Positions 39,464 through 47,962 of a stretch of 64,000 nucleotides of DNA are shown in pieces (the stretch's first letter is position 1; each line of letters begins with the position of its first letter). The position numbers were made by a program, and so were the translations under genes. Below the pieces are notes generated by a model. That model was not told the origin of the DNA, searched no databases, and worked only from the letters and a program-made list of their open reading frames with translations. This DNA comes from Desulfovibrio sp. TomC (GTDB lineage: Bacteria; Desulfobacterota; Desulfovibrionia; Desulfovibrionales; Desulfovibrionaceae), in assembly GCF_000801335.2 (NCBI RefSeq), contig NZ_JSEH01000020.1:21776-85775 (forward strand), written 5' to 3'.

Positions 39464-40392
39464 CCACCCGGCCCGTTGCGGCCCGTCAGGCGGCCGGAGC
39501 GCAACCGGTCGATCCAGCCGGCCGGGGACAGCCGGCGGTGCAGGGCCGACGGGGCGTGGTCGCGCTGCCACAGATGCAGAAACCACGCCCCCAAAAGGAC
39601 CAGCCAGGCGTTGTAATCAAGCCAGAGCAAAAAAAGCACCGCGCCGCTTAACGACCCGTAGACCAGTTCATAGCGGGGCAGGACCGCCACCAGTCTGGCA
39701 AAGGCCAGACTGACCCCCCAGCCGGCCGCGGCCAGCCCGGCCGAGACCGCGAGTATGGCCCGCAGCGGCCGCCGGCCCGGCAAAAAGAGCACATAGGCCG
39801 CAGCGAAGAGGCCGGTCAGGCAGCCCACGCCCCACAGCGCCGACCATTGGCGCAACAAGCTGCCCTGGGGCTCCAGGCGCGGCAGATAGGCCAGATACAT
39901 GGCCGCTGTCACCGCGCCCACAAAGAGCACCCCGCCCACCCCGCCCCACAGCGCGCCCCAAACCCGTCCGACCAGGGAGACGGCCGGCGGCGGCGACTGA
40001 CGCCACGGAAGGGCCAGGGCCCGGCGCAACGCGCCCAGAAACAACCAGGACGACCACAAGAGAAACAGCACGCTCTCCAGGGAAAACCCGGCCGAGGCCC
40101 ACAACAGCCGCCGCGCCCGGGACACCAGCACCTCGTCGATATAGGGGGTGATGGCGGCCAACTGGCGGCGAAGGGCCATCTGGCCGGTCCAGCTCTCGCC
40201 GGACACCGCCCCGCTCAGGGCCAGCATGGCAAAAAGCAGCGGCACGGACGAGAGCAAGGCATAAAAGGCCAGGGCGGCTGCCTGGGTCGGACCGCCGGAG
40301 CGGAAAAAGGCGCTGATCGCCTCGCCGCCAAGCCGGGCAAGCTCCCGCAGCCAGGCGGCCACGAGCCGCCGTCGGAAAACCGGTCGCCTCAC
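39460..40392 (-). CDS. YihY/BrkB-family membrane protein
   Basis: A 310-residue inner-membrane protein of the YihY/virulence factor BrkB family, with about six membrane helices and the conserved AAALAFYALLSSVPLLF and YGSLSGAVLFLLWLDYNAW segments. The function of the family is not firmly known. GTG 40392 forms a GTGA overlap with the stop of the phytase-like gene and is the preferred start; another GTG at 40416 is possible. Its stop overlaps the end of convergent queF by 4 nt. Confidence 0.88.
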   Translation of the reverse strand: MRRPVFRRRLVAAWLRELARLGGEAISAFFRSGGPTQAAALAFYALLSSVPLLFAMLALSGAVSGESWTGQMALRRQLAAITPYIDEVLVSRARRLLWASAGFSLESVLFLLWSSWLFLGALRRALALPWRQSPPPAVSLVGRVWGALWGGVGGVLFVGAVTAAMYLAYLPRLEPQGSLLRQWSALWGVGCLTGLFAAAYVLFLPGRRPLRAILAVSAGLAAAGWGVSLAFARLVAVLPRYELVYGSLSGAVLFLLWLDYNAWLVLLGAWFLHLWQRDHAPSALHRRLSPAGWIDRLRSGRLTGRNGPGG

Positions 40393-41387
40393 GGCCGGCA
40401 GTTCCCGGCCAGCCACTGGGACCAGCTCTGCCCGCGCCCGTCCGGATTGGCCATGGCGTAGTCGTAAAACCGGCGCAGGAAATCAAGCCGCTCCTGGGCC
40501 AGACGGTCGCGCGCCGGAGTTTGGCCGCCGGCCGTCCGGGTCAGGTCGGTGCCGCCCAGGGCCTTTTGCCGGGCCAGGATGGCGGCAAAGTCCACCTCCC
40601 GGGCGTTTTGCAGCATGTCGACGAGGCATAAAAACGTGGTGGTGCGCCCGGCGCCGCCCCGGCAATGAAAATGCAGCCAGGTCTGCGGGGCCAGCCCGCG
40701 GTAAAACCGCACGAACCGGTCCACGACACCGTCACTGGGACGGGTGTGGTCGGAGACGGGCAGCCGGAAATAGCCCAGGCCCAGGGACGCGGCCGCCTCG
40801 GCCTCGGTGACGGCCGGCAGCGGTCCCAGGGTCAGGCTGTCGCTTCCGCCCTGGCCCTTTGCAGCGTCCTGGCCGGCATCTTTGTCCCGGGCCACAATCA
40901 CTCCCGGCAACGCGTCAACGGCGGCCAGCAGCCCGGCCTCGGCCCCAGCCACGGCCACGGCTTCCAGCCCGGGATTGCCCTGATTGTCGGGGACACGCCA
41001 GGATACGGCCTCCCCGCCCAGAAAGCCGTGGGATTCCCGGCGCAGATCAACCACAGTCACCCGGCCGGGCAGATTGGCCTGTAATACGGCCAGTTGCGGC
41101 AGGGAAAACTGACTGCTGCCCGAGACGCGCAACCCGTCCAGGCCCTGGCGGGACAGGGCCGGGCTGCCGGCAGGGACGGCCAGCGGAAAGGCGGCCGTGC
41201 GGAAACGGCGCGGCAGTTCGGACAGGGCCGGCGCGTCCAGGGTTAGCACGCCTTGCGTCGCCCCAGTCTGGGCCAAGGCCGGGGCAAGCCAGCCGGCCAG
41301 CAACGCCAGCCCCAGGCAACAGGCCCGCAGCAGCCGCAGGCATCCGGCAGATCCGAGCCGATATGTGGCTTCAGGCGTTTGCATCAC
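40389..41387 (-). CDS. Exported protein-tyrosine-phosphatase-like phytase
   Basis: A 332-residue exported phosphatase. After a signal peptide (about 1-40) comes a PTP-like domain with the P-loop HCRGGAGRTT (catalytic Cys and Arg) and a general-acid region LPVSDHTRPSD. Both match the PTP-like inositol-phosphate phosphatases known from Selenomonas and some delta-proteobacteria. Substrate could be phytate or another phosphate ester. It is translationally coupled to the BrkB-type gene and lies near a class A acid phosphatase on the same strand, 66 nt downstream of it. Confidence 0.82.
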   Translation of the reverse strand: MMQTPEATYRLGSAGCLRLLRACCLGLALLAGWLAPALAQTGATQGVLTLDAPALSELPRRFRTAAFPLAVPAGSPALSRQGLDGLRVSGSSQFSLPQLAVLQANLPGRVTVVDLRRESHGFLGGEAVSWRVPDNQGNPGLEAVAVAGAEAGLLAAVDALPGVIVARDKDAGQDAAKGQGGSDSLTLGPLPAVTEAEAAASLGLGYFRLPVSDHTRPSDGVVDRFVRFYRGLAPQTWLHFHCRGGAGRTTTFLCLVDMLQNAREVDFAAILARQKALGGTDLTRTAGGQTPARDRLAQERLDFLRRFYDYAMANPDGRGQSWSQWLAGNCRP

Positions 41388-41453
41388 GAGTCCCCCGGAC
41401 AGGTTTGTCTGCGCCGCCTGCCTGGCGGCGGCGATGCCCCCGACAGACGGCGG

Positions 41454-42152
41454 CTACTGCGGCAAGCCCAGGACCTGACGCACTTCGGCCCTGGCCTTGG
41501 CATAGTCCTCAAGAAAAGTCGGGGACTGGAACAGGAAGGCGGCGATGACCGTGCCTGCGATCCGGCCGGCCACAACGTCGCTTGGATAATGCACCCCGCC
41601 GATCTCGCGGTTGAGCCGATACTGTTCGGCCCGATCATAAATCTGCACCTGCTTTTCCGGGACCATGTTGGCCAAAACAATGGACATGAGCGTGCCGAAG
41701 GTCGAGTGGCCGCTTGGGTAGGAGGCATTGCCGGGCTTTGGCACGCAGGGCGTGATGGCCGGGTTGGCGGCATAGGGTCTTGGCCGGTCCCAGTGCTTTT
41801 TGGCCGGCCCCAAAAGCTCGTCGCCATTCTCCTTGACCGCCTTGAAAAAGGCGGCGGCCACGGGCAACTTTTCCGCCGTGAAATTCTCCCCGACGGCATC
41901 GGCGAACCGGAAGACGCTACGCTCGGCATCGGCCAGGGCAAAGGCCTCCATGTCCGGAGTCCGCTCTTTTTGCAGCATCAGCAACAGGTCCATCTCCCGC
42001 TGTTGCCGGACCGAGTCCAGGGCCGGGGGCGGCGGGAGCAGTCGGGCGAAATCGATCTGCTCGCGGCTGACGAACAGCGCCTCGCCGGACCAGCCGGTCT
42101 GGGGCAAGAGGAACAACAGAAGCAATACAAACGGACGGCTCAAATGACGCAT
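41454..42152 (-). CDS. Class A non-specific acid phosphatase (PAP2 superfamily)
   Basis: A 232-residue exported phosphatase with a signal peptide (about 1-22). The three PAP2 motifs are present in order: KKHWDRPRP, YPSGHST and REIGGVHYPSDVVAGR, the last in the form found in bacterial class A acid phosphatases such as PhoN. It would release phosphate from many esters in the periplasm. The ATG at 42152 follows GGAGG; the frame is open 33 codons upstream. It is followed by the phytase-like gene on the same strand, so the two may be expressed together to scavenge phosphate or inositol. Confidence 0.9.
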   Translation of the reverse strand: MRHLSRPFVLLLLFLLPQTGWSGEALFVSREQIDFARLLPPPPALDSVRQQREMDLLLMLQKERTPDMEAFALADAERSVFRFADAVGENFTAEKLPVAAAFFKAVKENGDELLGPAKKHWDRPRPYAANPAITPCVPKPGNASYPSGHSTFGTLMSIVLANMVPEKQVQIYDRAEQYRLNREIGGVHYPSDVVAGRIAGTVIAAFLFQSPTFLEDYAKARAEVRQVLGLPQ

Positions 42153-42564
42153 GGGGAACCTCCACATGGGGACAACACGGGTACAAGATGCAACGGCAGC
42201 CTGACGGAAGGGATCGGATGCCTTTATAAAGCACCTGCCCCCGGGTGTCACGGTGTCCCATTGCGCCTGATTCCAGGCCGGCAGCCAAGGACCGCGTCAA
42301 AGGATTTCCATCCCGCCCGCCATTTGCCGGCTTCGTTGCCGGCCGCTGGCGGCCCTGGCCGCGCCCCCGCCGGACAGTTTGAAAACATGTCTTTTACGAA
42401 CCGCAGGCCTCTCCCGAAGGTAACCGGCCGGGGCGAAGCAGCGACAAGGTCGCCAGAGCACAGGCGCGGATGGGACGAGAGGGTCCCGGAGCCTTTGCCG
42501 GGAGCGTTTGGCGGCTTGTGGAACGGATTCTGCAAGGCCTGCCCCATGCAGGGAGGTTTTGCCC
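42153..42564. other. Gene-free stretch
   Basis: No supported gene. The GC-rich segment near 42410-42530 could fold, but it matches no RNA family that I recognise, and no terminator is obvious. Confidence 0.4.
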
Positions 42565-42729
42565 ATGTTCGCACCAAGCATCCATCTGGAATGCGTTAGT
42601 TTTTTTGAGCCGACCGAAGGCGTGTGGCGGGAAGAAAACGTCAAAGGGCCGACGGACGACGAAGCCCGTAACGGACAAACCGACGAGGAAGAGGATTTCC
42701 TGTCGTTTTGCCGGCGCTCGCTGCTCTAA
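42565..42729 (+). CDS. Small acidic protein, unknown
   Basis: A 54-residue open frame starting at an ATG that follows GGGAGG at good spacing. The predicted protein is rich in Glu and Asp in its second half, has no membrane helix or signal, and ends RRSLL. I recognise no family. The ribosome binding site is the main evidence for a gene; conservation was not checked. Confidence 0.4.
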   Translation: MFAPSIHLECVSFFEPTEGVWREENVKGPTDDEARNGQTDEEEDFLSFCRRSLL

Positions 42730-42828
42730 CCGGATTGGCAGCCCCGGCTGTTGCGGCTATACGGGTCAGGTCGCAGTCCCCTCGCGTCTCCTGCGCGGGA
42801 GGGATTGCGGTGTAACCTTGGAGGTCGC

Positions 42829-43044
42829 ATGAAACGCCTGCTGTGCCTTCTGGCGCTCATCGCCTTTGCCGCCACGGCCATGGGCTGTCCGGCTCCCCGC
42901 CGCCACGCTCCGCCGCCGCCGCCCGGCCAGGGCGCGCCCGGTCAGACCCCGCACCCGCCCGGCCAGGGTGCACCGGGGCAGTTCTCGCCGCCGCCCGGAC
43001 CAGGTGCGCCCGGCCCGTTCCCGCCGCCAGTCGCCCATCCCTAG
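42829..43044 (+). CDS. Small proline-rich lipoprotein
   Basis: A 71-residue lipoprotein precursor. The signal peptide ends in a lipobox (TAMGC, Cys20), so the mature protein is attached to a membrane lipid. The mature part is almost entirely Pro, Gly, Gln and Ala, including repeated PPGQGAPGQ units. The ATG follows GGAGG. Its low complexity suggests a spacer or surface role, but no function can be assigned. A hairpin lies between it and the convergent U32-like gene. Confidence 0.75.
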   Translation: MKRLLCLLALIAFAATAMGCPAPRRHAPPPPPGQGAPGQTPHPPGQGAPGQFSPPPGPGAPGPFPPPVAHP

Positions 43045-43052
43045 ACCAGAAC

Positions 43053-43077
43053 CACGGGCCGGCCTGTCCGGCCCGTG
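43053..43077. terminator. Hairpin between convergent genes
   Basis: CACGGGCCGG and CCGGCCCGTG form a perfect 10-bp stem with a 5-nt loop. No T-run follows on either strand, so termination efficiency is uncertain. Confidence 0.5.
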
Positions 43078-43090
43078 TCGCAACCTCGGG

Positions 43091-44146
43091 TCAGTCCGGG
43101 GTATAGTGCGGCAAAGCCGGTTCGCGCAGCGACACGAACTGGTCGGCCAGGACGCGACAGTACCCGCAGGTCCGGCACTGGCGTGAACAATCGGCCGTGC
43201 GGGCAAAAAAGTCCTCGGGCAGGGAGGCGTTGTCGCAGGCATAGCGGTCGGACAAAATTTCCAGGGTATCAAGCAGCCAAAGCAGGTTCCCGTCGTATCG
43301 CCCGGCCAGATAGGCCGACACAATGGTCCGCAAATCCCTGGCTGTACGGCTGCGGCCGCAAATCTTGACGAAATCCACCACACCTTCCAGCTGTCCCACG
43401 TCTTCGGGCCGGATAAACGGCGAGGCCAGCATCCGCCCCGGGTCCTCGGCGAAACGGCGCAGACAGCCCAGATCGCGGTTGATGTCCGGGCCTACCCGGC
43501 AGGCCGCCAGCCGCGACAAAGCGATATGGGCGTCATGGGCGGTCTTGTAGGGACAGGCATACAGACAGCCCTCGTTGGCCATCACCCCCACCTGCATCCC
43601 CGGCCACTGCCGGTGCAGCCCTGCGGTGATGGCGGCCAGATGCCCGGGCCGGCGATTGCTGTCCCGGTCGAGGATCACCGATGGCGGCGGCCGAAAGCGG
43701 GTGGAACCGGCCGCCTCGATGATGGCCGAGGCCCGCTCCAGACTGTCCAGACGAAAATTGATGCTGGGGATGGCGCAAAGCGCCCCGGCCACCTCCGGCG
43801 AGGCGTCGGAAAGGGCCTGGAGCAGGTATTGATCGGCGTAGATGATGCCGGTCACCGCCCCGGCGGCCAGATACCCGTCAAGCAGCATGACCAGATCGCG
43901 CAGCCCGTCGCCGGTGAGCAGATCCGGAGCATGGAAGGCTGCGTTTAACAGCCCCAGGCGCGGAATATCGGGCAGGGCGGCCAGCCCGACGGCCAGCTCC
44001 AGGGGCGAAGGATCGGCCAACCCCGGCAACCGGGCGTCCGGCGTCTCCGGGCCGAGCCTGAAATAGACGGCTGAAAGCGCACTGGCCTGTCCGGCCACCA
44101 GGGCGGCATAGGTCGCCTCGGGCACAAAGGGGACCTCAAAACGCAT
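43091..44146 (-). CDS. U32-peptidase-like protein with C-terminal Cys cluster
   Basis: A 351-residue cytoplasmic protein resembling the U32 peptidase/collagenase-like family by its barrel-like pattern and the NEGCLYACPYK motif near residue 213. Six further Cys residues lie near the C-terminus (CDNAS, CSRQCRTCGYC), which could hold an iron-sulfur cluster. U32 proteins include enzymes that use such clusters in RNA or ubiquinone hydroxylation. The substrate is unknown and no partner gene is visible. The ATG at 44146 has a weak site. Confidence 0.65.
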   Translation of the reverse strand: MRFEVPFVPEATYAALVAGQASALSAVYFRLGPETPDARLPGLADPSPLELAVGLAALPDIPRLGLLNAAFHAPDLLTGDGLRDLVMLLDGYLAAGAVTGIIYADQYLLQALSDASPEVAGALCAIPSINFRLDSLERASAIIEAAGSTRFRPPPSVILDRDSNRRPGHLAAITAGLHRQWPGMQVGVMANEGCLYACPYKTAHDAHIALSRLAACRVGPDINRDLGCLRRFAEDPGRMLASPFIRPEDVGQLEGVVDFVKICGRSRTARDLRTIVSAYLAGRYDGNLLWLLDTLEILSDRYACDNASLPEDFFARTADCSRQCRTCGYCRVLADQFVSLREPALPHYTPD

Positions 44147-44377
44147 GGTCGCTCCTTTGCCGCTGCCGCGCGGGTTGGCGACACCGGCAAATCCGACATA
44201 ATGTAAACAGCCGTTAACCGCAACACCGCCGCCGCAATTTCCGCCTGAAACCGCCGGCCAGACCGGACGACAGCGGTTTTATCCTCTGCCCTGCCGGCCG
44301 CGTCTTGTCAAACACCCTTGCCTTTCCGGGCAAGGTCCTTATTTTGCCTCCTTGCCACGCAGAAGTTTGGAGGCATG

Positions 44378-47134
44378 ATGAGCGAAGCTCCCCGTATCCA
44401 CATTGAAGGCGCCCGCCAGCACAATCTGAAAAATCTCACCCTGGACATCCCCCGCGACCAGCTGGTCGTGGTGTGCGGCCCTTCGGGTTCGGGCAAATCC
44501 ACCCTGGCCTTCGACATCGTGTACGCCGAAGGGCAGCGACGGTATGTGGAATCGCTGTCGGCCTACGCCCGGCAATTCCTGCCGCAGATGGACAAGCCGC
44601 AGGTGGACAAGATCGAGGGCCTGTCTCCGGCCATTTCGCTGGAGCAGCAGACCGCCACCCGCAACCCGCGTTCCACCGTCGGCACGGTGACGGAAATCTA
44701 CGACTTTCTGCGCGTCTTTTTCGCCCGCCTGGGCAAGCCCCATTGCCCGGGATGCGGGGAGCCGATCACCGCCCGCACGGCCGATGAGATCATAAGCGAC
44801 ATCCTGGCCTTGCCGGACGGCTCCAAGCTTCTGCTGCTGGCCCCGCTGGTCGAACACCAGAAAGGGACCCACGCCGACCGGCTCAAGAAACTCAAGAGCC
44901 AGGGCTTTGCCCGGGTGCGCGTCGGCGGCGTGGTCGTGCCGCTGGAGCCCTTGCCGGAACTGGAAAAAAACAAGCGGCACACCATTGATCTGGTGGTGGA
45001 CCGGCTGGTGGTCAAGGACGGCATCCGCTCGCGCCTGTCCGACTCGGTGGAACTGGCCCTGGCCCAGGGCGAGGGCCGGGTCTACGTGGCCGACCACGAG
45101 GGCAAGGCCAGGGACCGCATTTTTTCCACGGCCTCCTCCTGCCCCGCCTGCAAGATCAGCGTGCCGCCGCCCTCGCCCCAGCTCTTTTCCTTCAACAGCC
45201 CGCAAGGGGCCTGTCCGGCCTGTTCGGGCCTGGGCACGGTGGACTATTTCGAGCCGGCGCTTTTAGCCCCCAACAAGGGCCTGTCCCTGGCCGAGGGCGG
45301 CATCCTGCCCTGGAAAAGCGAACGCGCCCTGGCCCGGTACAGCAAACGTCTGGAGGAACTTGGGGTGCGCCACGGCTTCACGCTTCGCACCAAACTCGGC
45401 GAGTTCTCCGACACAGCCCGGGAAGCACTCTTTTACGGCGACAAGGCCTTTGGTTGGGAGGGCGTGGTCCGACTGCTGGAAAAGGGGCAATCCTTTGGCT
45501 CGGTGTGGCGCGACGAACTGGCCCGCTACCGCCAGTCTCGGCCGTGTCCCACCTGCAACGGCGCGCGGCTGCGGCCGGAATCCCTGGCCGTGCGGGTGGC
45601 GGACCAGAACATCGCCCAATTCTGCGCCATGCCCATCGACCGGGCCTTGCCCTGGCTCACGGGCCTCGATTTCACCGGCTCGGACGCAGTGATTGCCGAA
45701 CCGCTTTTGAAAGAACTCACCCATCGCTTGAAGTTTCTTTCCGGCGTCGGCCTGGAATATCTGTCCCTGTCGCGCAACATGGCCACCCTGTCCGGCGGCG
45801 AAGCCCAACGCATCCGGCTGGCCGGCCAGCTCGGGTCCGGGCTGGTCGGGGTCACCTATGTCCTGGATGAACCAAGCATTGGCCTGCATCCCCGGGACAA
45901 CGACCGCCTGCTCGCCACCCTGCGCCAGCTCCAAGGCCGGGGCAACACGGTACTCGTGGTCGAGCACGACGAGGCCACCATCCGCAACGCCGACCATGTC
46001 ATTGAGCTGGGACCGGGCTCGGGCCGGCTTGGCGGCGAAATTGTCTACCAGGGCGACGTGGCCGGCATGCTGGCCTCGTCGACCTCGCTGACCGGCAAAT
46101 ATCTGCGCGGCGACGCCGTCTCCCCGCGCCCGGAAACCCGGCGGGCCGGCAAGGGCCATCTCGTTTTGCGCGGCGTGGCCACCAACAATCTGAAAAATAT
46201 TGACGCCGCCATACCGCTCGGCTGTCTGGTCTGCGTCACGGGCGTTTCCGGTTCGGGCAAAAGCTCCCTGATCATGGATACGCTGTATAAGCACCTGGCC
46301 CTGGCCAAGGGTCTCAAGGTGGACGCGCCCGGGGCCATTGCCGGCATTGAGGGGGCCGAGCTGATCGAAAAAGTCGTCAGCATCGACCAGACGCCCATCG
46401 GCCGCACCCCGCGTTCCAACCCGGCCACCTACACCAAGATCTTCGACGAGATCCGCAACATCTTCACCACCACCCCGGACGCCAAACGCCGGGGCTTCAA
46501 GCCCGGCCGCTTCAGCTTCAACGTCAAGGGCGGGCGCTGCGAGGCCTGCGGCGGCGACGGGCAGATCCGGGTGGAGATGCATTTCCTGCCGGACATTTAT
46601 GTCACCTGCGAGGTGTGCGGCGGTCTGCGCTACAACCGCGAGACCCTGGACGTGCGCTACAAGGGCTTGAACATCGCCGAGGTACTGGATCTGACCGTGC
46701 GGGGGGCCAGGGAATTTTTCGAGAATTACCCGGTCCTCGACCGCCGCCTGCAGGTCCTCGAAGAGGTTGGGCTGGAGTATCTGCACCTGGGCCAGCCGGC
46801 CACCACGCTGTCCGGCGGCGAGGCCCAGCGCATCAAAATTTCAAGGGAACTCGGCAAACGCAGCCTGCCCGGGGCGCTCTACATCCTGGACGAGCCGACT
46901 ACCGGATTGCACATGCAGGAGGTGGGCAAGCTCATCACCGTGCTCCACCGGCTGGTGGACAAGGGGGCGAGCGTGCTGGTCATCGAGCACAACACCGACG
47001 TCGTGGCCGCCTCCGACCACGTCATCGATCTCGGCCCCGGCGGCGGGGAGGGCGGCGGGCGCATCGTGGCCCAGGGCACGCCGGAAGACCTCAAGGCCGA
47101 CCCGAACTCCGTGACCGGACGGTTCCTGCCGTAA
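44378..47134 (+). CDS. uvrA: Excinuclease ABC subunit A
   Basis: A 918-residue DNA-damage recognition ATPase of nucleotide excision repair. It has two ABC ATPase modules with Walker A motifs GPSGSGKST and GVSGSGKSS, two LSGGEAQRI signatures, and zinc-finger regions (CPAC pairs near residue 260 and CEACGGDG near 725). Length and order are typical. Tandem ATGs at 44375 and 44378 follow TTTGGAGG; the second gives better spacing. No uvrB or uvrC lies in the window. A small hairpin (44316-44335) lies upstream. Confidence 0.97.
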   Translation: MSEAPRIHIEGARQHNLKNLTLDIPRDQLVVVCGPSGSGKSTLAFDIVYAEGQRRYVESLSAYARQFLPQMDKPQVDKIEGLSPAISLEQQTATRNPRSTVGTVTEIYDFLRVFFARLGKPHCPGCGEPITARTADEIISDILALPDGSKLLLLAPLVEHQKGTHADRLKKLKSQGFARVRVGGVVVPLEPLPELEKNKRHTIDLVVDRLVVKDGIRSRLSDSVELALAQGEGRVYVADHEGKARDRIFSTASSCPACKISVPPPSPQLFSFNSPQGACPACSGLGTVDYFEPALLAPNKGLSLAEGGILPWKSERALARYSKRLEELGVRHGFTLRTKLGEFSDTAREALFYGDKAFGWEGVVRLLEKGQSFGSVWRDELARYRQSRPCPTCNGARLRPESLAVRVADQNIAQFCAMPIDRALPWLTGLDFTGSDAVIAEPLLKELTHRLKFLSGVGLEYLSLSRNMATLSGGEAQRIRLAGQLGSGLVGVTYVLDEPSIGLHPRDNDRLLATLRQLQGRGNTVLVVEHDEATIRNADHVIELGPGSGRLGGEIVYQGDVAGMLASSTSLTGKYLRGDAVSPRPETRRAGKGHLVLRGVATNNLKNIDAAIPLGCLVCVTGVSGSGKSSLIMDTLYKHLALAKGLKVDAPGAIAGIEGAELIEKVVSIDQTPIGRTPRSNPATYTKIFDEIRNIFTTTPDAKRRGFKPGRFSFNVKGGRCEACGGDGQIRVEMHFLPDIYVTCEVCGGLRYNRETLDVRYKGLNIAEVLDLTVRGAREFFENYPVLDRRLQVLEEVGLEYLHLGQPATTLSGGEAQRIKISRELGKRSLPGALYILDEPTTGLHMQEVGKLITVLHRLVDKGASVLVIEHNTDVVAASDHVIDLGPGGGEGGGRIVAQGTPEDLKADPNSVTGRFLP

Positions 47135-47140
47135 CGCCTG

Positions 47141-47305
47141 CTACAGCTCCTGATCCTTGTCGTCGTCTTTGCCGGTCATCCATTTGTTTATGGGATTTTT
47201 CTCGCCAGGATGGCGTTCCTGGAAATTCCTGGCCCGGCGGTTGAAATAGATCAGGAAGACAAAACCCAGGGCGATCAGCACAAGGAGAAAGACGCCGTTG
47301 CTCAT
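47141..47305 (-). CDS. Small single-helix membrane protein
   Basis: A 54-residue protein with one hydrophobic helix (about 4-21), then a basic and Asp-rich cytoplasmic tail ending DDDKDQEL. The ATG follows GGAGG at good spacing. It is convergent with uvrA, 6 nt from its stop. No family is recognised; small proteins like this are common in this group. Confidence 0.65.
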   Translation of the reverse strand: MSNGVFLLVLIALGFVFLIYFNRRARNFQERHPGEKNPINKWMTGKDDDKDQEL

Positions 47306-47962
47306 GGACGGCCTCCAGGGGGAGCTGTTGGTTGCGTTGCGCCGTGTTCCATCATTCTTAAAATACGCCCCCGCTCCCGCCTTGTACAGTCCTCCCATTC
47401 GCCCCCTGTTCGTCACAGAGCACGGCTCGGTTTCCGGCCGTTGCCCAACGAACGGGGGATGACCATGCGTTCCATCGGCATGAGCGCCATTCTCAGCCCG
47501 GCAGTCAGCGCCACGGCAGGCCGGCGACGCCTGTTGGCCCTTTTCCCCCTTTGAAAAGAAGCCGTTGCGGCTGCGGCGTCCTCCCCGCTTCTTCGCCCCT
47601 CTTGCGCCAGGAACATCCCACCGTCTGCCTCGCCGCGAAATAAAAAAAGACGCGCGCAATAGCGGCGGGGCACGAATCGGCAGTCCTTTGTCAGATTTTC
47701 TGCCTGCTTTGTGGCCACGCCCCCGGACATAGCCCAAAACAGACACTAAAATAACAATAAAACGTGATTGTTAGACCTCAAAAAAACACTGGCCTCTGCC
47801 GCTGCTTTTCCTTATTGCCAACCAGGGGGTGAGCGCGATTATTCGCAAGATTGGCAAACTGGGTCATGTTTACATGCTCCGCGCCGATCAGGACAGCGCT
47901 GCCGCGTGCTGATGCTCCATACTGCGCCCCCTTTTTCATCCACCGTATCCGGGAGACTCACC
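47306..47962. other. 657-bp gene-free stretch before chemoreceptor array
   Basis: No supported gene. It contains an inverted TAACAAT/ATTGTTA pair (47752-47758 and 47767-47773) about 190 nt before the chemoreceptor start, within an AT-rich patch suited to a promoter. A 30-residue frame at 47461 has a weak site and is not called. Confidence 0.4.

Noticed and set aside
42410..42530. Structured RNA or riboswitch before the small acidic gene
   Set aside because: The GC-rich segment can fold, but no c-di-GMP, cobalamin, ZTP or other core motif was recognised.
47461..47554. 31-residue open frame starting MTMRSIGMS
   Set aside because: It has a GGGGG stretch before the ATG, but no domain, no signal and it lies in an otherwise non-coding region; too weak to call.
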